Of a stretch of 64,000 nt of DNA, positions 7,925 to 16,362 are shown in pieces. Numbering within the stretch: position 1 is the stretch's first letter; every line of letters starts with the position of its first letter. The stretch lies in assembly GCF_003346715.1 (NCBI RefSeq), contig NZ_QQPQ01000014.1:62001-126000 (forward strand). Direction: 5' to 3'. The DNA comes from Oceanispirochaeta sp. M1. Lineage in GTDB: Bacteria > Spirochaetota > Spirochaetia > DSM-2461. The position numbers and the translations under genes were made by a program. The notes beneath the pieces are model-generated. The model made no database searches. It saw nothing but the letters and a program-made list of their open reading frames with translations, and was not told where the DNA came from.

Positions 7925-8830
7925 TTATCTTAAAGGCTCAGAATTGTCAAAAGACTCCACCCACTGTTGTCTCCACCCGGGAGCATCATAGTCATCCGGC
8001 CAGAATTCTGTCTGCTTTATTATTTTACTATTCATTATCTGGTGGAATGTAATGGCCCTTGCCTTCACATCTCCATCGCTGATTGATACATCACTGACAA
8101 CTCTGTCACCTTCTGCAATCACCGAGTTTATAGAAAAGACCCATCTGCCCTGAGCCGGGTAATAGCTGTTGATTGCTATGAAATTTTCCTTCCCCCGTAT
8201 CAATTCCGATGATTGAGGCCATATGCAGATATAATTGTCTGAAAAGAGCTCGGCAGCCTTTGAAAAATCATTGCTGTTCATCCCGTTCCAGTAGGCAAGT
8301 ACAGTCTCTTTCGGGCTGAGAAGTTCATATAGAACCTCATCCTCCACAGATTCCATAACCGTTTTCTGAAATGATTTAATGAACTGCATTCCGTTCTTTT
8401 CGGCAACCCTGATTGAAGGGCCGTTGTCTTTTGCCGTGTATGTATAGATTTTCTTCAATTTTAGAGTGTCGAAGGCATAGCGAATACAGAGAGAAGACGC
8501 CTCTGTGGCGTATCCTTTATTCCAGCGGTCTTTATGGATATGGTATCCCAGCTCCGGAAGCAGTTCTCCCTCTATTTCCTGTAACGTGATGCCGCAGTCT
8601 CCTATAAAACAGTCACCCTCTTTCATTATGACCGCCCACAGCCCATGACCATTCTGACGATAGCTTTCGATATTCCGTTCAATCCAGGACTTAACTTCCT
8701 TTTTGCTGAAGGGCGCCGGGTAGTGGTGCATGGTTTCCTTGTCACAGAGTATTGTGGCAAGCGAATACAGGTCATCGGCTCTCAACTCCCTGAGGTATAG
8801 TCGGTCACTTATTCCAACAGGTCGGATCAT
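7925..8830 (-). CDS. GNAT acetyltransferase fused to a SnoaL/NTF2-like domain
   Basis: Residues 1-170 are a RimJ/RimL-type GNAT N-acetyltransferase with 'LGYHIHKDRWNKGYATEA' as the acetyl-CoA binding region and a C-terminal 'VAEKNGMQFIKSF' strand. Residues 172-295 form a separate NTF2/SnoaL-like alpha-beta cone ('VLAYWNGMNSNDFSKAAELF', 'RGKENF', then three antiparallel strands). The two folds are joined without an obvious linker. The NTF2-like half may bind the acyl acceptor or act on a related metabolite (inference). The gene starts 4 bases after the upstream GNAT gene and belongs to the 10288-6289 operon. Confidence 0.82.
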   Translation of the reverse strand: MIRPVGISDRLYLRELRADDLYSLATILCDKETMHHYPAPFSKKEVKSWIERNIESYRQNGHGLWAVIMKEGDCFIGDCGITLQEIEGELLPELGYHIHKDRWNKGYATEASSLCIRYAFDTLKLKKIYTYTAKDNGPSIRVAEKNGMQFIKSFQKTVMESVEDEVLYELLSPKETVLAYWNGMNSNDFSKAAELFSDNYICIWPQSSELIRGKENFIAINSYYPAQGRWVFSINSVIAEGDRVVSDVSISDGDVKARAITFHQIMNSKIIKQTEFWPDDYDAPGWRQQWVESFDNSEPLR

Positions 8831-8834
8831 TCAA

Positions 8835-9353
8835 CTATTCCCATTCATTGTGCAGCCGGTAAATCATGTTTTCAGATTCCTCAGAGCTGTTTTCCTGGAC
8901 TGTAAAATCAAAACGTTCCAGTAATCTGGATGACCTTTCATTATCTCTATGGGTGTAAGCCTTAAGGTCTTTTAAATGGAGTGTGAGAAAGGCATAATCA
9001 ATGACTGCTTCAAGGGCCTCTGTCATCAGCCCTTTTTTCTGAAAATCCGGTAGGAGTTCATATCCAAGTTCTGCAGAAGTTTTATCTTCAGAGAAATTCC
9101 AGAGGCAAATAGTCCCTATGAGTTCTGAGCTCTCTTTGTGACCTATTCCCCAATAGATCCATTTATCATTTTCAATCCCCGCATCAATCTTTGTAATAAG
9201 GGCTTGGGACTCTTTTTCACTCTTAAGGGGAGGACGGTCTATATAGTGATTAATATCCTGATCCTGACGAATCCGGAACATCTGTTCTCTGTCTTGTTCC
9301 GAGATCTTTCTGAGAATAAGTCGGCTGCTCTGCAACAGGGGAAATTGTTTCAT
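8835..9353 (-). CDS. GNAT N-acetyltransferase (RimJ/RimL type)
   Basis: A 172-residue single-domain acetyltransferase: 'LQSSRLILRKISEQD' at the N-terminus, 'LGYELLPDFQKKGLMTEAL' as the acetyl-CoA binding segment and 'RDNERSSRLLERFDF' near the C-terminus. The start is ATG 9353, overlapping the upstream gene by 4 bases (ATGA). The frame extends 12 codons further, but that part would lie within the upstream gene and lacks a better ribosome binding site. Substrate could be a ribosomal protein N-terminus, an amine or an antibiotic. Confidence 0.85.
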   Translation of the reverse strand: MKQFPLLQSSRLILRKISEQDREQMFRIRQDQDINHYIDRPPLKSEKESQALITKIDAGIENDKWIYWGIGHKESSELIGTICLWNFSEDKTSAELGYELLPDFQKKGLMTEALEAVIDYAFLTLHLKDLKAYTHRDNERSSRLLERFDFTVQENSSEESENMIYRLHNEWE

Positions 9354-10288
9354 TTTAACTCCATGCTTAATCTTATCATATCCCGGCATTCCAGTCCGTT
9401 TTCATAAATCCTCTCGGAATAATTTCTTCGGAAGAAATCCTGATCCACAGCGCTGATTCTGAATCCGCATTTCTGGTAGAGATAGAGTTGTCCGAATCCC
9501 GGATTCCCCGTACCGATTTCAAGAACTTTTGTCCCTGTTTTCCCGGCTTCTTCCACAGCCTTATTGATTAATGCTTTTCCAATACCCAGGTTCTGCAAGT
9601 TCTCTGTTACTGACACATTCATGATTTCCATCTTTTCATATTCTCTGGGCATCAGGATAAGTGCTCCTGCGATTTCATTCTGAAGTTCTGCAATGAAACA
9701 GATCCCTCTGGTCAGATAGTCCTTTACAAGCTTTTCCGAGGGATCTGCATTGAGTAGAAGTTCCATCGGGGCTTGTTCGGTGGGGGCAAGAGGCCGGATG
9801 TTCAGAGTCTTTATGTCAGGAGCTGGCTTTCCGGTTTTCATAGTTTTATCGACCCAGAGAGTCTCAGAAATACTAAAGCCCTTTTTTCGGTAGAGAGTCT
9901 GAGCCGGAGCATTCAAAGAAGATGTAATACAGGCCATATAAGGCATATTCTTCCCAACTGCCCATTTCTCAATGAACTCCAGAAGCTCTTCTGCCAGTCC
10001 GTTATGCCTGAAATCTTTGTCTATATGCAGTTCATTGATCCAAAGATAATCGGCTCCGGATTCAAGACCTGAGCAGATATTGGCAAAGGCAAAGCCCTGC
10101 AGTTTTTCGTCCTCTGAAATGCTTAGATAAAGCCGAACTCTGGACTCAGCCTTTAAGGCATTCTTCAGTGCCGATTTGAGGCGCTCAATGTCAGCAGAAG
10201 AACCGATATGGGACATCTGATCTCCCATCATTTTTAATAACTGATCTTCAGAAGGAATTTCTGAATAGTTTCTGATAACTCTGATCAT
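9350..10288 (-). CDS. Tandem GNAT acetyltransferase (two GNAT domains)
   Basis: Two GNAT folds lie in one 312-residue chain. The first (about 1-150) carries 'DFRHNGLAEELLEFIEKWA' and 'LNAPAQTLYRKKGFSI'. The second (about 160-312) carries 'LQNLGIGKALINKAVEEA' and 'LYLYQKCGFRISAVD'. ATG 10288 is chosen over TTG 10294 because GGAG sits 7 bases before it. It is the first gene of a five-gene minus-strand operon (GNAT-GNAT, GNAT, GNAT-NTF2, MFS, DinB). Tandem GNATs often keep one active and one binding domain; which is active here cannot be told. Confidence 0.82.
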   Translation of the reverse strand: MIRVIRNYSEIPSEDQLLKMMGDQMSHIGSSADIERLKSALKNALKAESRVRLYLSISEDEKLQGFAFANICSGLESGADYLWINELHIDKDFRHNGLAEELLEFIEKWAVGKNMPYMACITSSLNAPAQTLYRKKGFSISETLWVDKTMKTGKPAPDIKTLNIRPLAPTEQAPMELLLNADPSEKLVKDYLTRGICFIAELQNEIAGALILMPREYEKMEIMNVSVTENLQNLGIGKALINKAVEEAGKTGTKVLEIGTGNPGFGQLYLYQKCGFRISAVDQDFFRRNYSERIYENGLECRDMIRLSMELK

Positions 10289-10364
10289 ATTCAAGCTCCA
10301 ATTGCTATCCTGATATCCCTGCTGAGAATACGCAATGATTCAAGATGGATTTAATTCAGGAACA

Positions 10365-10748
10365 TTATTTCTCTTTGAAGTAAAAATATGTGAAGCCGGC
10401 AGCAAAGAAAAACATAAGCCCCGTGTTCATCCACCCGATTACCGGAAGGCCTGCAAACAGCATCCCCCACAGCATCACCAGACCTGCCAGTCCAGTCCAT
10501 ATAATTTCACTCAGCACAATGACTTCGGCTCTCTCCCATACAGGGTTTTTCAGTACAAAACCCGAACTGCAGCCGAATGCTACTAAGGCTGCACCTATCA
10601 GTTTGAAAGCTGCCGGGTCCAGAACCGGCCAGTTGACCAATTCCCCATAGATCTCAGCTGCAAACAGATAGACGAGTCCGAAAAGAACGCCTGTGATAAA
10701 GTGTATACGAAATAAGCCCCTCAGGCCGGATGAAATATATTTTTCCAT
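10365..10748 (-). CDS. Small four-helix membrane protein of unknown function
   Basis: I do not recognise a family. The 127-residue product has four hydrophobic helices (about 12-32, 45-66, 74-95 and 103-123) and a short basic C-terminus. A good ribosome binding site (GGAGG, complement of about 10755-10759) supports the start. It is upstream of, and on the same strand as, the acetyltransferase/exporter operon with a 76-base gap, so it may or may not be co-transcribed. Confidence 0.65.
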   Translation of the reverse strand: MEKYISSGLRGLFRIHFITGVLFGLVYLFAAEIYGELVNWPVLDPAAFKLIGAALVAFGCSSGFVLKNPVWERAEVIVLSEIIWTGLAGLVMLWGMLFAGLPVIGWMNTGLMFFFAAGFTYFYFKEK

Positions 10749-10860
10749 ATTTTTCCTCCAGAGATTTAAATAGAACCAGCCATTAATTCTAATTGTTCTG
10801 TACTTATGGAATCAAGTTTTTATCAATTTAATTTGTTTGCAGGTAAATATATAAGAATAG

Positions 10861-11835
10861 TTATTGTTCTTTTTTGTCGGAAATGTACTCTCTCGGTGAA
10901 CATCCCATTATCTGCTTGAATAATCTTGAGAAATGGAAGGGATTTTCAAAGCCGAATATGGCGGAAGTCTCTTTGATACTCAGTTTTTCACTTAGAAGGT
11001 GTTCGGCGGCTTTGTGTATCCGATAATCTGTAAACGCTCTGGAGGGGCTGAGGCCCATCAGTTCGTTGCAGCGGGTTGCCAGTGTTCTTTCTGATATACA
11101 AAGTTTCTCTGCCATCTCGGCTACCCTCATATTTTCATGCCGGTTCAAGGCAAATATCTGATTCAGTCTTGAATGAAAATCCTGTTGTTCCGAGAGCTGC
11201 CTGAACCTTGAGGACAGGGCTCTGGCTGGTAACTCCCTTACAAGCTGCCAGAAAAAGGTTTCAAACATTGAGTCTTGTGTATAGCTTGAGTAGAGGTCCT
11301 CTTTTTTCAATTCTTCTTCCAGTTTTATAAAAAATCCGGCAGCTTGTAATTCCGACCGGCGGCTGCACTGAAGATCCGGAGGAATCCCTTCTTTAAAAAG
11401 ATCCAGACTTTGATTGCCCGAACGGCCTGTAAGACTGAGTGAAAAATGGAGGACATAATGTTTCTGGTCTCTGTGAAAATGATCTATATGTGAATCACCG
11501 GGCTTGATAATTAGAAATTCTCCCTGATTCAGGGTGAGATGAAAACCATTCAGGGTGCATTGATAGTTGCCGGTGTCGGAAATGATCAATTCATAGCTCA
11601 GGTGTTTATGTTTCGGGTAATCACAGTCTTCCTTGACTGTCAGGCGGTGAAAATCATCAAAAACCGGACGGATTCGGAGTTCCAATCCTACAGAACTGTG
11701 GCGTAGAATTCGTTCTTTTGTTATTTGCAGATCTCTACCCATAATAGAGGAAGGATAGATCTGTATGTCTATTAAATCAATATAGAAACAATGTCCAATT
11801 GCAGAATTAGATATGTTTATTGCAGTTTGAGTCAT
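10861..11835 (-). CDS. AraC-family transcriptional regulator
   Basis: A 324-residue regulator with an N-terminal cupin sensing domain ('HKHLSYELIISDTGNYQCTL', 'EFLIIKPGDSHIDHFH', about 75-145) and a C-terminal pair of helix-turn-helix motifs ('MRVAEMAEKLCISERTLATR' and 'SIKETSAIFGFENPFHFSRL'), ending 'FKQIMGCSPREYI'. This is the layout of sugar-responsive AraC/XylS proteins. It is divergent from deoC with about 100 bases between them, so control of deoxyribose or nucleoside catabolism is possible but not shown. No clear operator was seen in the gap. Confidence 0.85.
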   Translation of the reverse strand: MTQTAINISNSAIGHCFYIDLIDIQIYPSSIMGRDLQITKERILRHSSVGLELRIRPVFDDFHRLTVKEDCDYPKHKHLSYELIISDTGNYQCTLNGFHLTLNQGEFLIIKPGDSHIDHFHRDQKHYVLHFSLSLTGRSGNQSLDLFKEGIPPDLQCSRRSELQAAGFFIKLEEELKKEDLYSSYTQDSMFETFFWQLVRELPARALSSRFRQLSEQQDFHSRLNQIFALNRHENMRVAEMAEKLCISERTLATRCNELMGLSPSRAFTDYRIHKAAEHLLSEKLSIKETSAIFGFENPFHFSRLFKQIMGCSPREYISDKKEQ

Positions 11836-11934
11836 GTACTTCTGAGGGGGGAGTGAGTAATCTTAGGTTCTGATCAGGAAAAATACCGAAGTGATCATAT
11901 CGCTCCGGAAGTGAAATTTATTTAGGAGTTTCTT

Positions 11935-12702
11935 ATGGCTATAAGCGTTAAAGACCTGGCAAAGATGATAGATCACTCTCTGCTTCATCCCACAATGACC
12001 GATGACATTATCCGAGAGGGATGTGAGCTGGCAAAAAAATATGATACTGCTTCGGTCTGCCTGAAGCCCTATTCTGTAAAGGAAGCTGCAGCTTTTCTGA
12101 AAGGAACGGATGTGAAGGTCGGTTCTGTTATCGGATTTCCCCATGGAAACAGTACAACCGCCATCAAAGTTGCAGAGACTGAGCAGGCCTGCCGGGATGG
12201 AGCCGTGGAAATCGATATGGTTATCAATATTGGCAAGGCTCTGGGCGGGGACTTTGACTTTGTTCAGGATGAGATGCATCAGGTGAAGGACGCTGCAGAC
12301 AGAGGCGGAGCCATACTCAAGGTCATTTTTGAAAATGATTATCTGGAAGAAGATACAATCGCACGGTTATGCGAGATATGTAATGCGGTGGATGTTGCCT
12401 TTGTTAAGACCTCATCAGGCTATGGATTTGTGAAACAGGAAAACGGAATGTACTCCTATAAGGGAGCCACAGCCCCGCATCTAAAACTCATGCGCAAAGT
12501 AACCGCCCATCATATAGAGGTCAAAGCAGCGGGAGGAGTGAGAACTCTTCGTGACCTTCTCTATGTCCGGTCTCTCGGTGTAAGCAGGATCGGAGCGACC
12601 GCAACTGCGGCCATTCTCGATGAGGCAGCCGCAGTACTTGCCAGTGGAAAGACTCTTGAGGAAATCACCCCGACGGATGCCGAGATCGGCGGAGGCTACT
12701 AA
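11935..12702 (+). CDS. deoC: Deoxyribose-phosphate aldolase
   Basis: Class I aldolase that cleaves 2-deoxyribose 5-phosphate into glyceraldehyde 3-phosphate and acetaldehyde in nucleoside catabolism. The Schiff-base lysine is Lys158 in 'AFVKTSSGYG', the partner lysine is Lys197 in 'EVKAAGGVR', and Asp94 lies in 'EIDMVINIG'. A full-length TIM barrel of 255 residues begins 'DLAKMIDHSLLHP'. AGGAG lies 7 bases before the ATG. The gene stands alone; the acetaldehyde it makes could be handled by the iron-type alcohol dehydrogenase at 28775 (inference). Confidence 0.95.
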   Translation: MAISVKDLAKMIDHSLLHPTMTDDIIREGCELAKKYDTASVCLKPYSVKEAAAFLKGTDVKVGSVIGFPHGNSTTAIKVAETEQACRDGAVEIDMVINIGKALGGDFDFVQDEMHQVKDAADRGGAILKVIFENDYLEEDTIARLCEICNAVDVAFVKTSSGYGFVKQENGMYSYKGATAPHLKLMRKVTAHHIEVKAAGGVRTLRDLLYVRSLGVSRIGATATAAILDEAAAVLASGKTLEEITPTDAEIGGGY

Positions 12703-12721
12703 GGCCTGAGGGAAGAGACTA

Positions 12722-13282
12722 TCAGGGAAGCTCTTCGATTACGAAATCAGGATCAAAATCCTGTTCCAGAATATCCATATGGACCTCATCAAAGTAGCGT
12801 CCGTTGATTCTGAATGCTTCCCGGCGTCGGCCGAACTCTTTAAAACCGCATTTTTCATAACAGGATATTCCTCTCTCATTGAATGAGAAGACTCCCAGCT
12901 TGATATTGTGAAGATTCAGCATTTTAAATCCATAGTTCAGGAGCAGTTCAATGGCCTCAGATCCGTAGCCCTTACCTCTGCTTTCGGCAGCACCCAGAAA
13001 AATTCCCAACTCCGCAGTCCCATGTATCTGGTTCAGGTTGAACAGGGAGCAGTTGCCGATGGCTTCATTGCTTGCTGTATCGATGATGGCAAACATGTTC
13101 TCTTCCCTGGATATTTTTTCCAAAAGTTCCTTCTCTTTCATCAGGGAGTAGGTCATGGTCGCTCCACCCAGGGGGATGGAGGTGCTGAGATCGTTGATCC
13201 ACTTTGTGTACAGTTCATAGTCATCAGGGTTGATAGGTGAAAGATATAGGTTTTTGCCTTTTATTTTTGGAAAATACTTCAT
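12722..13282 (-). CDS. GNAT N-acetyltransferase (RimJ/RimL type)
   Basis: A 186-residue acetyltransferase with 'LGIFLGAAESRGKGYGSEAI' as the acetyl-CoA binding loop and 'FNERGISCYEKCGFKEFG' at the C-terminal side. The family often includes spermidine or ribosomal-protein acetyltransferases. The start is ATG 13282, preceded by AGAGGCGG; the frame runs on to TTG 13303 without a better site. It is the last gene of the 15628-12722 minus-strand unit, 24 bases after the oxidoreductase, and its end faces deoC. Confidence 0.83.
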   Translation of the reverse strand: MKYFPKIKGKNLYLSPINPDDYELYTKWINDLSTSIPLGGATMTYSLMKEKELLEKISREENMFAIIDTASNEAIGNCSLFNLNQIHGTAELGIFLGAAESRGKGYGSEAIELLLNYGFKMLNLHNIKLGVFSFNERGISCYEKCGFKEFGRRREAFRINGRYFDEVHMDILEQDFDPDFVIEELP

Positions 13283-13306
13283 GTCCGCCTCTCGTTTAAA
13301 CAAATA

Positions 13307-14284
13307 TTAGTCTTCTATATTGATTATCACATTGCCCTTTTTATGTCCAATCTCGACATAGCTGTGAGCCTCCGCCATCTGCTCAAGCGGATATTCTCTG
13401 TCAATTACAGTTCTTAATAAACCATCTTCAATAAGTTGCTTCAAAAACAGATAATCTTCTTTTTTGTCTGCAGCTTTTCTCAATCCTGTAGCCTCAAAGC
13501 GGGCTCTTCTTTTACTTTTTTTGGATGTAAAGATCATTGATATCAAAATATTCAGGTCGGGTACGGTGGTCAGGTAAATCCCGCCTTCTCTCAAGGCTTT
13601 TCTGCATATTGAAAAGCTGCTCTTACCCACAGCATCAAAGATGATGTCATAGGAATCTTTGTTATTACAGAAATCCTCTTTCCGGTAGTCGATTACATGA
13701 TCTGCTCCAAGGGATTTGACCATCTCAGCATTGGATTCACTGCAGGTTCCAGTCACTTCTGCACCGTAATATTTCGCCAGCTGTACGGCATAGGTTCCCA
13801 CAGAACCGGAGGCTCCGTTTATCAGAATCTTCTGACCCTCTCTTATTTCGGCGGCATCCCGTAGGAAGGGGAGAGCTGTGATGGCTCCGTCACATATGGC
13901 TGCAGCTTCGCCAAATGACATATTTTCCGGTATTGAAGCCAGCGCTTCCTGAGCACTCAAAACATTATACTGGGCATAGGCTCCCATAGAGAGGCCGGTG
14001 CTTCCGAAGATTTTATCACCCTTTTTGAATCCTGTAACATCCTTACCGATCTCTACAACTTCCCCAGCCATGGAATCTCCCAAAATCGGAGTTTTAGGCT
14101 TTAAGAAACCTGTAAATAGACGGATCATCCGGGGAATACCTGAACGGCTGGCACAGTCAGGAGGTGATGCCACGGTGGCATAGGTTCTTATAAGTATCTC
14201 TCCGTTGCCGGGTTTGGCGGTCTCAACATTTTTTAATTTGAGGACTTCAGGTCCTCCGTATTTTGTACATATAATGGCTTTCAT
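13307..14284 (-). CDS. NAD(P)-dependent alcohol dehydrogenase / quinone oxidoreductase (MDR family, zinc-free type)
   Basis: A 325-residue medium-chain dehydrogenase/reductase. The N-terminal GroES-like domain has 'GDSMAGEVVEIGKDVTGFKKG', and the Rossmann domain has the glycine motif 'LINGASGSVGTYAVQLAK' (about 150-167). The catalytic-zinc residues of classical alcohol dehydrogenases are not evident, which fits the quinone oxidoreductase subgroup. A GGAG ribosome binding site precedes the ATG. It sits 3 bases after the DUF4386 gene and is part of the XRE-controlled operon. Confidence 0.87.
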   Translation of the reverse strand: MKAIICTKYGGPEVLKLKNVETAKPGNGEILIRTYATVASPPDCASRSGIPRMIRLFTGFLKPKTPILGDSMAGEVVEIGKDVTGFKKGDKIFGSTGLSMGAYAQYNVLSAQEALASIPENMSFGEAAAICDGAITALPFLRDAAEIREGQKILINGASGSVGTYAVQLAKYYGAEVTGTCSESNAEMVKSLGADHVIDYRKEDFCNNKDSYDIIFDAVGKSSFSICRKALREGGIYLTTVPDLNILISMIFTSKKSKRRARFEATGLRKAADKKEDYLFLKQLIEDGLLRTVIDREYPLEQMAEAHSYVEIGHKKGNVIINIED

Positions 14285-14287
14285 AGT

Positions 14288-14962
14288 TTAATCTCCATAA
14301 TTTGAATTGAATCCTTTAACAAGCAGAAATACCGCTAATGTAATCTCAAAAAAGGCTGCCGGCATATTAAAAGCAAAATACATCACGCTGGTAATTTTTA
14401 CTAAATCCATGATAAATAAAAATGTTATTATCATTGTCAGGAAAGAACTGATAATTCCCCATATTGATAACCATTCAGGAATGATTTTTATCTTATAGAG
14501 TGAATGATAAAGTATCAGCCCACCAATACTCCAGGGCAAAATCAATCCGGCATGATTCAGCCAGTCTCTAACTAATCTGATCAATTCAGATGTAGTATGA
14601 TAAAATGCTGCTTCCGTTTGACCCGCAGAAATAAAACTTTTACTGAAGAAGAGTAGTGATAAAAGAGTGACTATCCCTATATAAAGAAACCCTGCTCCAA
14701 TTATTCTAAAACTGAAGTATCCAATGGCTGCATTTTCACTGTATTTTTTTACAATCGGGTAGAGCAATGCAGCAATAAATGTATATGAAACAGCCATAAT
14801 GCTCTGAAAAAATACTGCTATTAATACCTGCACATTTTTCGATCCCAATGTGATAAGAAAGTCCGGCTTTTCTAATGCGGGTACTGAGCTAAGTATTCCG
14901 GCAATAAGACTGGTAATTATCAAGCAGCCAATTGCTATTGAAAGCTTCCTGCTGTTTTTCAC
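14288..14962 (-). CDS. DUF4386-family membrane protein
   Basis: A 224-residue integral membrane protein with about six helices. The opening 'LIITSLIAGILSSVPALEKP' and the later 'RLVRDWLNHAGLILPWSIGG' fit the DUF4386 family, whose function is unknown. It overlaps the XRE regulator gene by 4 bases (ATGA) and is followed after 3 bases by the oxidoreductase. Base composition is more AT-rich than that of its neighbours, with lysine- and isoleucine-rich codons. Confidence 0.7.
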   Translation of the reverse strand: MKNSRKLSIAIGCLIITSLIAGILSSVPALEKPDFLITLGSKNVQVLIAVFFQSIMAVSYTFIAALLYPIVKKYSENAAIGYFSFRIIGAGFLYIGIVTLLSLLFFSKSFISAGQTEAAFYHTTSELIRLVRDWLNHAGLILPWSIGGLILYHSLYKIKIIPEWLSIWGIISSFLTMIITFLFIMDLVKITSVMYFAFNMPAAFFEITLAVFLLVKGFNSNYGD

Positions 14963-15180
14963 TTTTTTTCCTCGTCGTAATAAAACAGCTCTTCCAGAGG
15001 TACTTCGAAAGCCCTGGCAATTCGGAATGCCAGCTCCAGAGAAGGGGAGTAATTTCCTTTCTCCAGGGCTACTATGGTCTGTCTTGTTATCCCAACCAGA
15101 TCTGCCAGCTGCTGTTGTGTCATTTCATCATTGTTAAAGCGGAATTTCCTGATCAGATTTCCAACCTTGGATTTTGCCAT
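14959..15180 (-). CDS. XRE-family regulator (YozG-like small HTH protein)
   Basis: A 73-residue DNA-binding protein consisting of one helix-turn-helix: 'TQQQLADLVGITRQTIVALE' followed by 'GNYSPSLELAFRIARAFEVP'. ATG 15180 is chosen because AAGGGGGT lies upstream; the 14-codon extension has no such site. It begins one base after the membrane protein gene, a common pairing in Firmicutes and spirochaetes. The palindrome over the promoter at 15688-15715 is its most likely target, giving autoregulation of the whole five-gene unit (inference). Confidence 0.88.
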   Translation of the reverse strand: MAKSKVGNLIRKFRFNNDEMTQQQLADLVGITRQTIVALEKGNYSPSLELAFRIARAFEVPLEELFYYDEEKK

Positions 15181-15181
15181 A

Positions 15182-15628
15182 TCAGACCCCCTTTCTGTAG
15201 AAGTACAGCTGGGAAATCTCATTGACTATACCGGCAAGCACTAAGGTTGTTATCAGGATGATAAACATTACATGAATTTCCATCCTCAGATACTGGGAAC
15301 CAAGAGCCAGCATGAATCCGACCATAAATGTATGGTAAAAATTCCGGGTGGCTTTGAGCTCAATCAGCTTGTCCATCTCATCCACAATATCCTTAGGCTC
15401 TTCCTGAGTTGCAATTGCCTGGATTATGTTGACCATTATCATCATTAGAATATTGGCAGCAATATAGATAGGGATGGATAGGAGAATAATAGCGGCCCAC
15501 ATCCGTGTATCTCCAAGGCTTCCCAGTTCTCCTGCCTGGAACTTATTGTAAACAATTAAATAATAGATGGCTGAAACAGCTACATTGCTGATGAGTAAAC
15601 CTAAACTTCTCTTTTCCTGAAAGGTCAT
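15182..15628 (-). CDS. Four-helix membrane protein paired with an XRE regulator
   Basis: A 148-residue protein with four hydrophobic helices (about 11-28, 43-67, 98-113 and 118-137) and a charged loop in the middle ('ATQEEPKDIVDEMDKLIELK'). Small membrane proteins of this plan are frequently encoded just before a YozG-type regulator, as here with a one-base gap. Function is unknown; a sensor or antagonist of the regulator is one possibility. It is the first gene after the promoter at 15680-15719. Confidence 0.7.
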   Translation of the reverse strand: MTFQEKRSLGLLISNVAVSAIYYLIVYNKFQAGELGSLGDTRMWAAIILLSIPIYIAANILMMIMVNIIQAIATQEEPKDIVDEMDKLIELKATRNFYHTFMVGFMLALGSQYLRMEIHVMFIILITTLVLAGIVNEISQLYFYRKGV

Positions 15629-15648
15629 AATTGTCCTCCATAGACTTT

Positions 15649-15670
15649 ATAGTCATATATTTGTGACTAT
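15649..15670. promoter_or_regulatory. Inverted repeat ATAGTCA-N8-TGACTAT upstream of the XRE operon
   Basis: A perfect 7-bp inverted repeat lies 20 bases before the first gene of the minus-strand operon and downstream of its promoter. It could be a second operator or a short leader hairpin. It differs in sequence from the promoter palindrome at 15688-15715. Confidence 0.45.
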
Positions 15671-15687
15671 TTGTATGTTCTGATAAC

Positions 15688-15719
15688 CATAATGTAAAGC
15701 ATACTATACATTATGTCAA
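15688..15719 (-). promoter_or_regulatory. Promoter of the XRE operon with a palindromic operator
   Basis: On the minus strand TTGACA (15714-15719) is separated by 17 bases from TACATT (15691-15696), a near-consensus sigma-70 promoter. A perfect 9-bp inverted repeat, CATAATGTA (15688-15696) and TACATTATG (15707-15715), overlaps both boxes. A repressor bound there would block RNA polymerase. The XRE protein encoded by the second gene is the natural candidate. Confidence 0.65.
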
Positions 15720-15790
15720 ATTAATTATGCTTAAAATATGAATGTTTCAATTTTTTTAGGTCTTTGGTACTGTTTAAGGGGGTAATATTC

Positions 15791-16282
15791 ATGAATAAAA
15801 TTTTAATTAGTGCCTGCCTCCTTGGGTGGGAAGTCAGATATAACGGCAGTTCTCTTGCTCTCAGCTCTCAGATATTGGACAGATGGCTTTTGGAAGACCG
15901 CATTTTGCCCAGCTGTCCTGAGGTGGATGGCGGGATGGTTATTCCCCGAGCTCCCGCGGAGATCACAGAAGGAGAGGGTCTTGATGTTCTTGAGGGGCGC
16001 AGCTGTGTTGCAGATATTAATGGATTGGATGTTACAGAGTATTTTGTCAGAGGAGCCGAAACGGCTTTAAAACTCTGCCGGGAGCATAATATAAAAGTTG
16101 CGGTACTGGCTGACGGAAGCCCCTCCTGCGGCAGCAGTCTGATATACAACGGCCGCTTTGAGGCTGTTAAAAATGCCGGTGCAGGTGTTACAGCAGCTCT
16201 GCTCAGACAACACGGCATTCAGGTATTTACACAGCACTCTATAAAAGAAGCGGATTCAGCTCTTCATTCGATAGACTCATAG
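15791..16282 (+). CDS. DUF523 family protein (YbbK-like)
   Basis: A 163-residue cytoplasmic protein with the conserved cysteine motifs of DUF523: 'SACLLGWEVRYNG' at the N-terminus, 'LPSCPEVDGGM' and 'LADGSPSCGSS'. The clustered cysteines suggest metal or iron-sulfur binding, and some longer members are annotated as 2-thiouracil desulfurases. The ATG at 15791 has AAGGGGG (15776-15782) before it; an upstream TTG at 15764 lacks a site. The gene stands alone between the XRE operon and the DUF4139 gene. Confidence 0.85.
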   Translation: MNKILISACLLGWEVRYNGSSLALSSQILDRWLLEDRILPSCPEVDGGMVIPRAPAEITEGEGLDVLEGRSCVADINGLDVTEYFVRGAETALKLCREHNIKVAVLADGSPSCGSSLIYNGRFEAVKNAGAGVTAALLRQHGIQVFTQHSIKEADSALHSIDS

Positions 16283-16362
16283 GCGGCTGCCAGCTGCTCG
16301 TATGCCGTCTGCAGTTCTAATTCCTATTGCTGAATTGGGACTGATGTTTTAAGCTGAATTCT

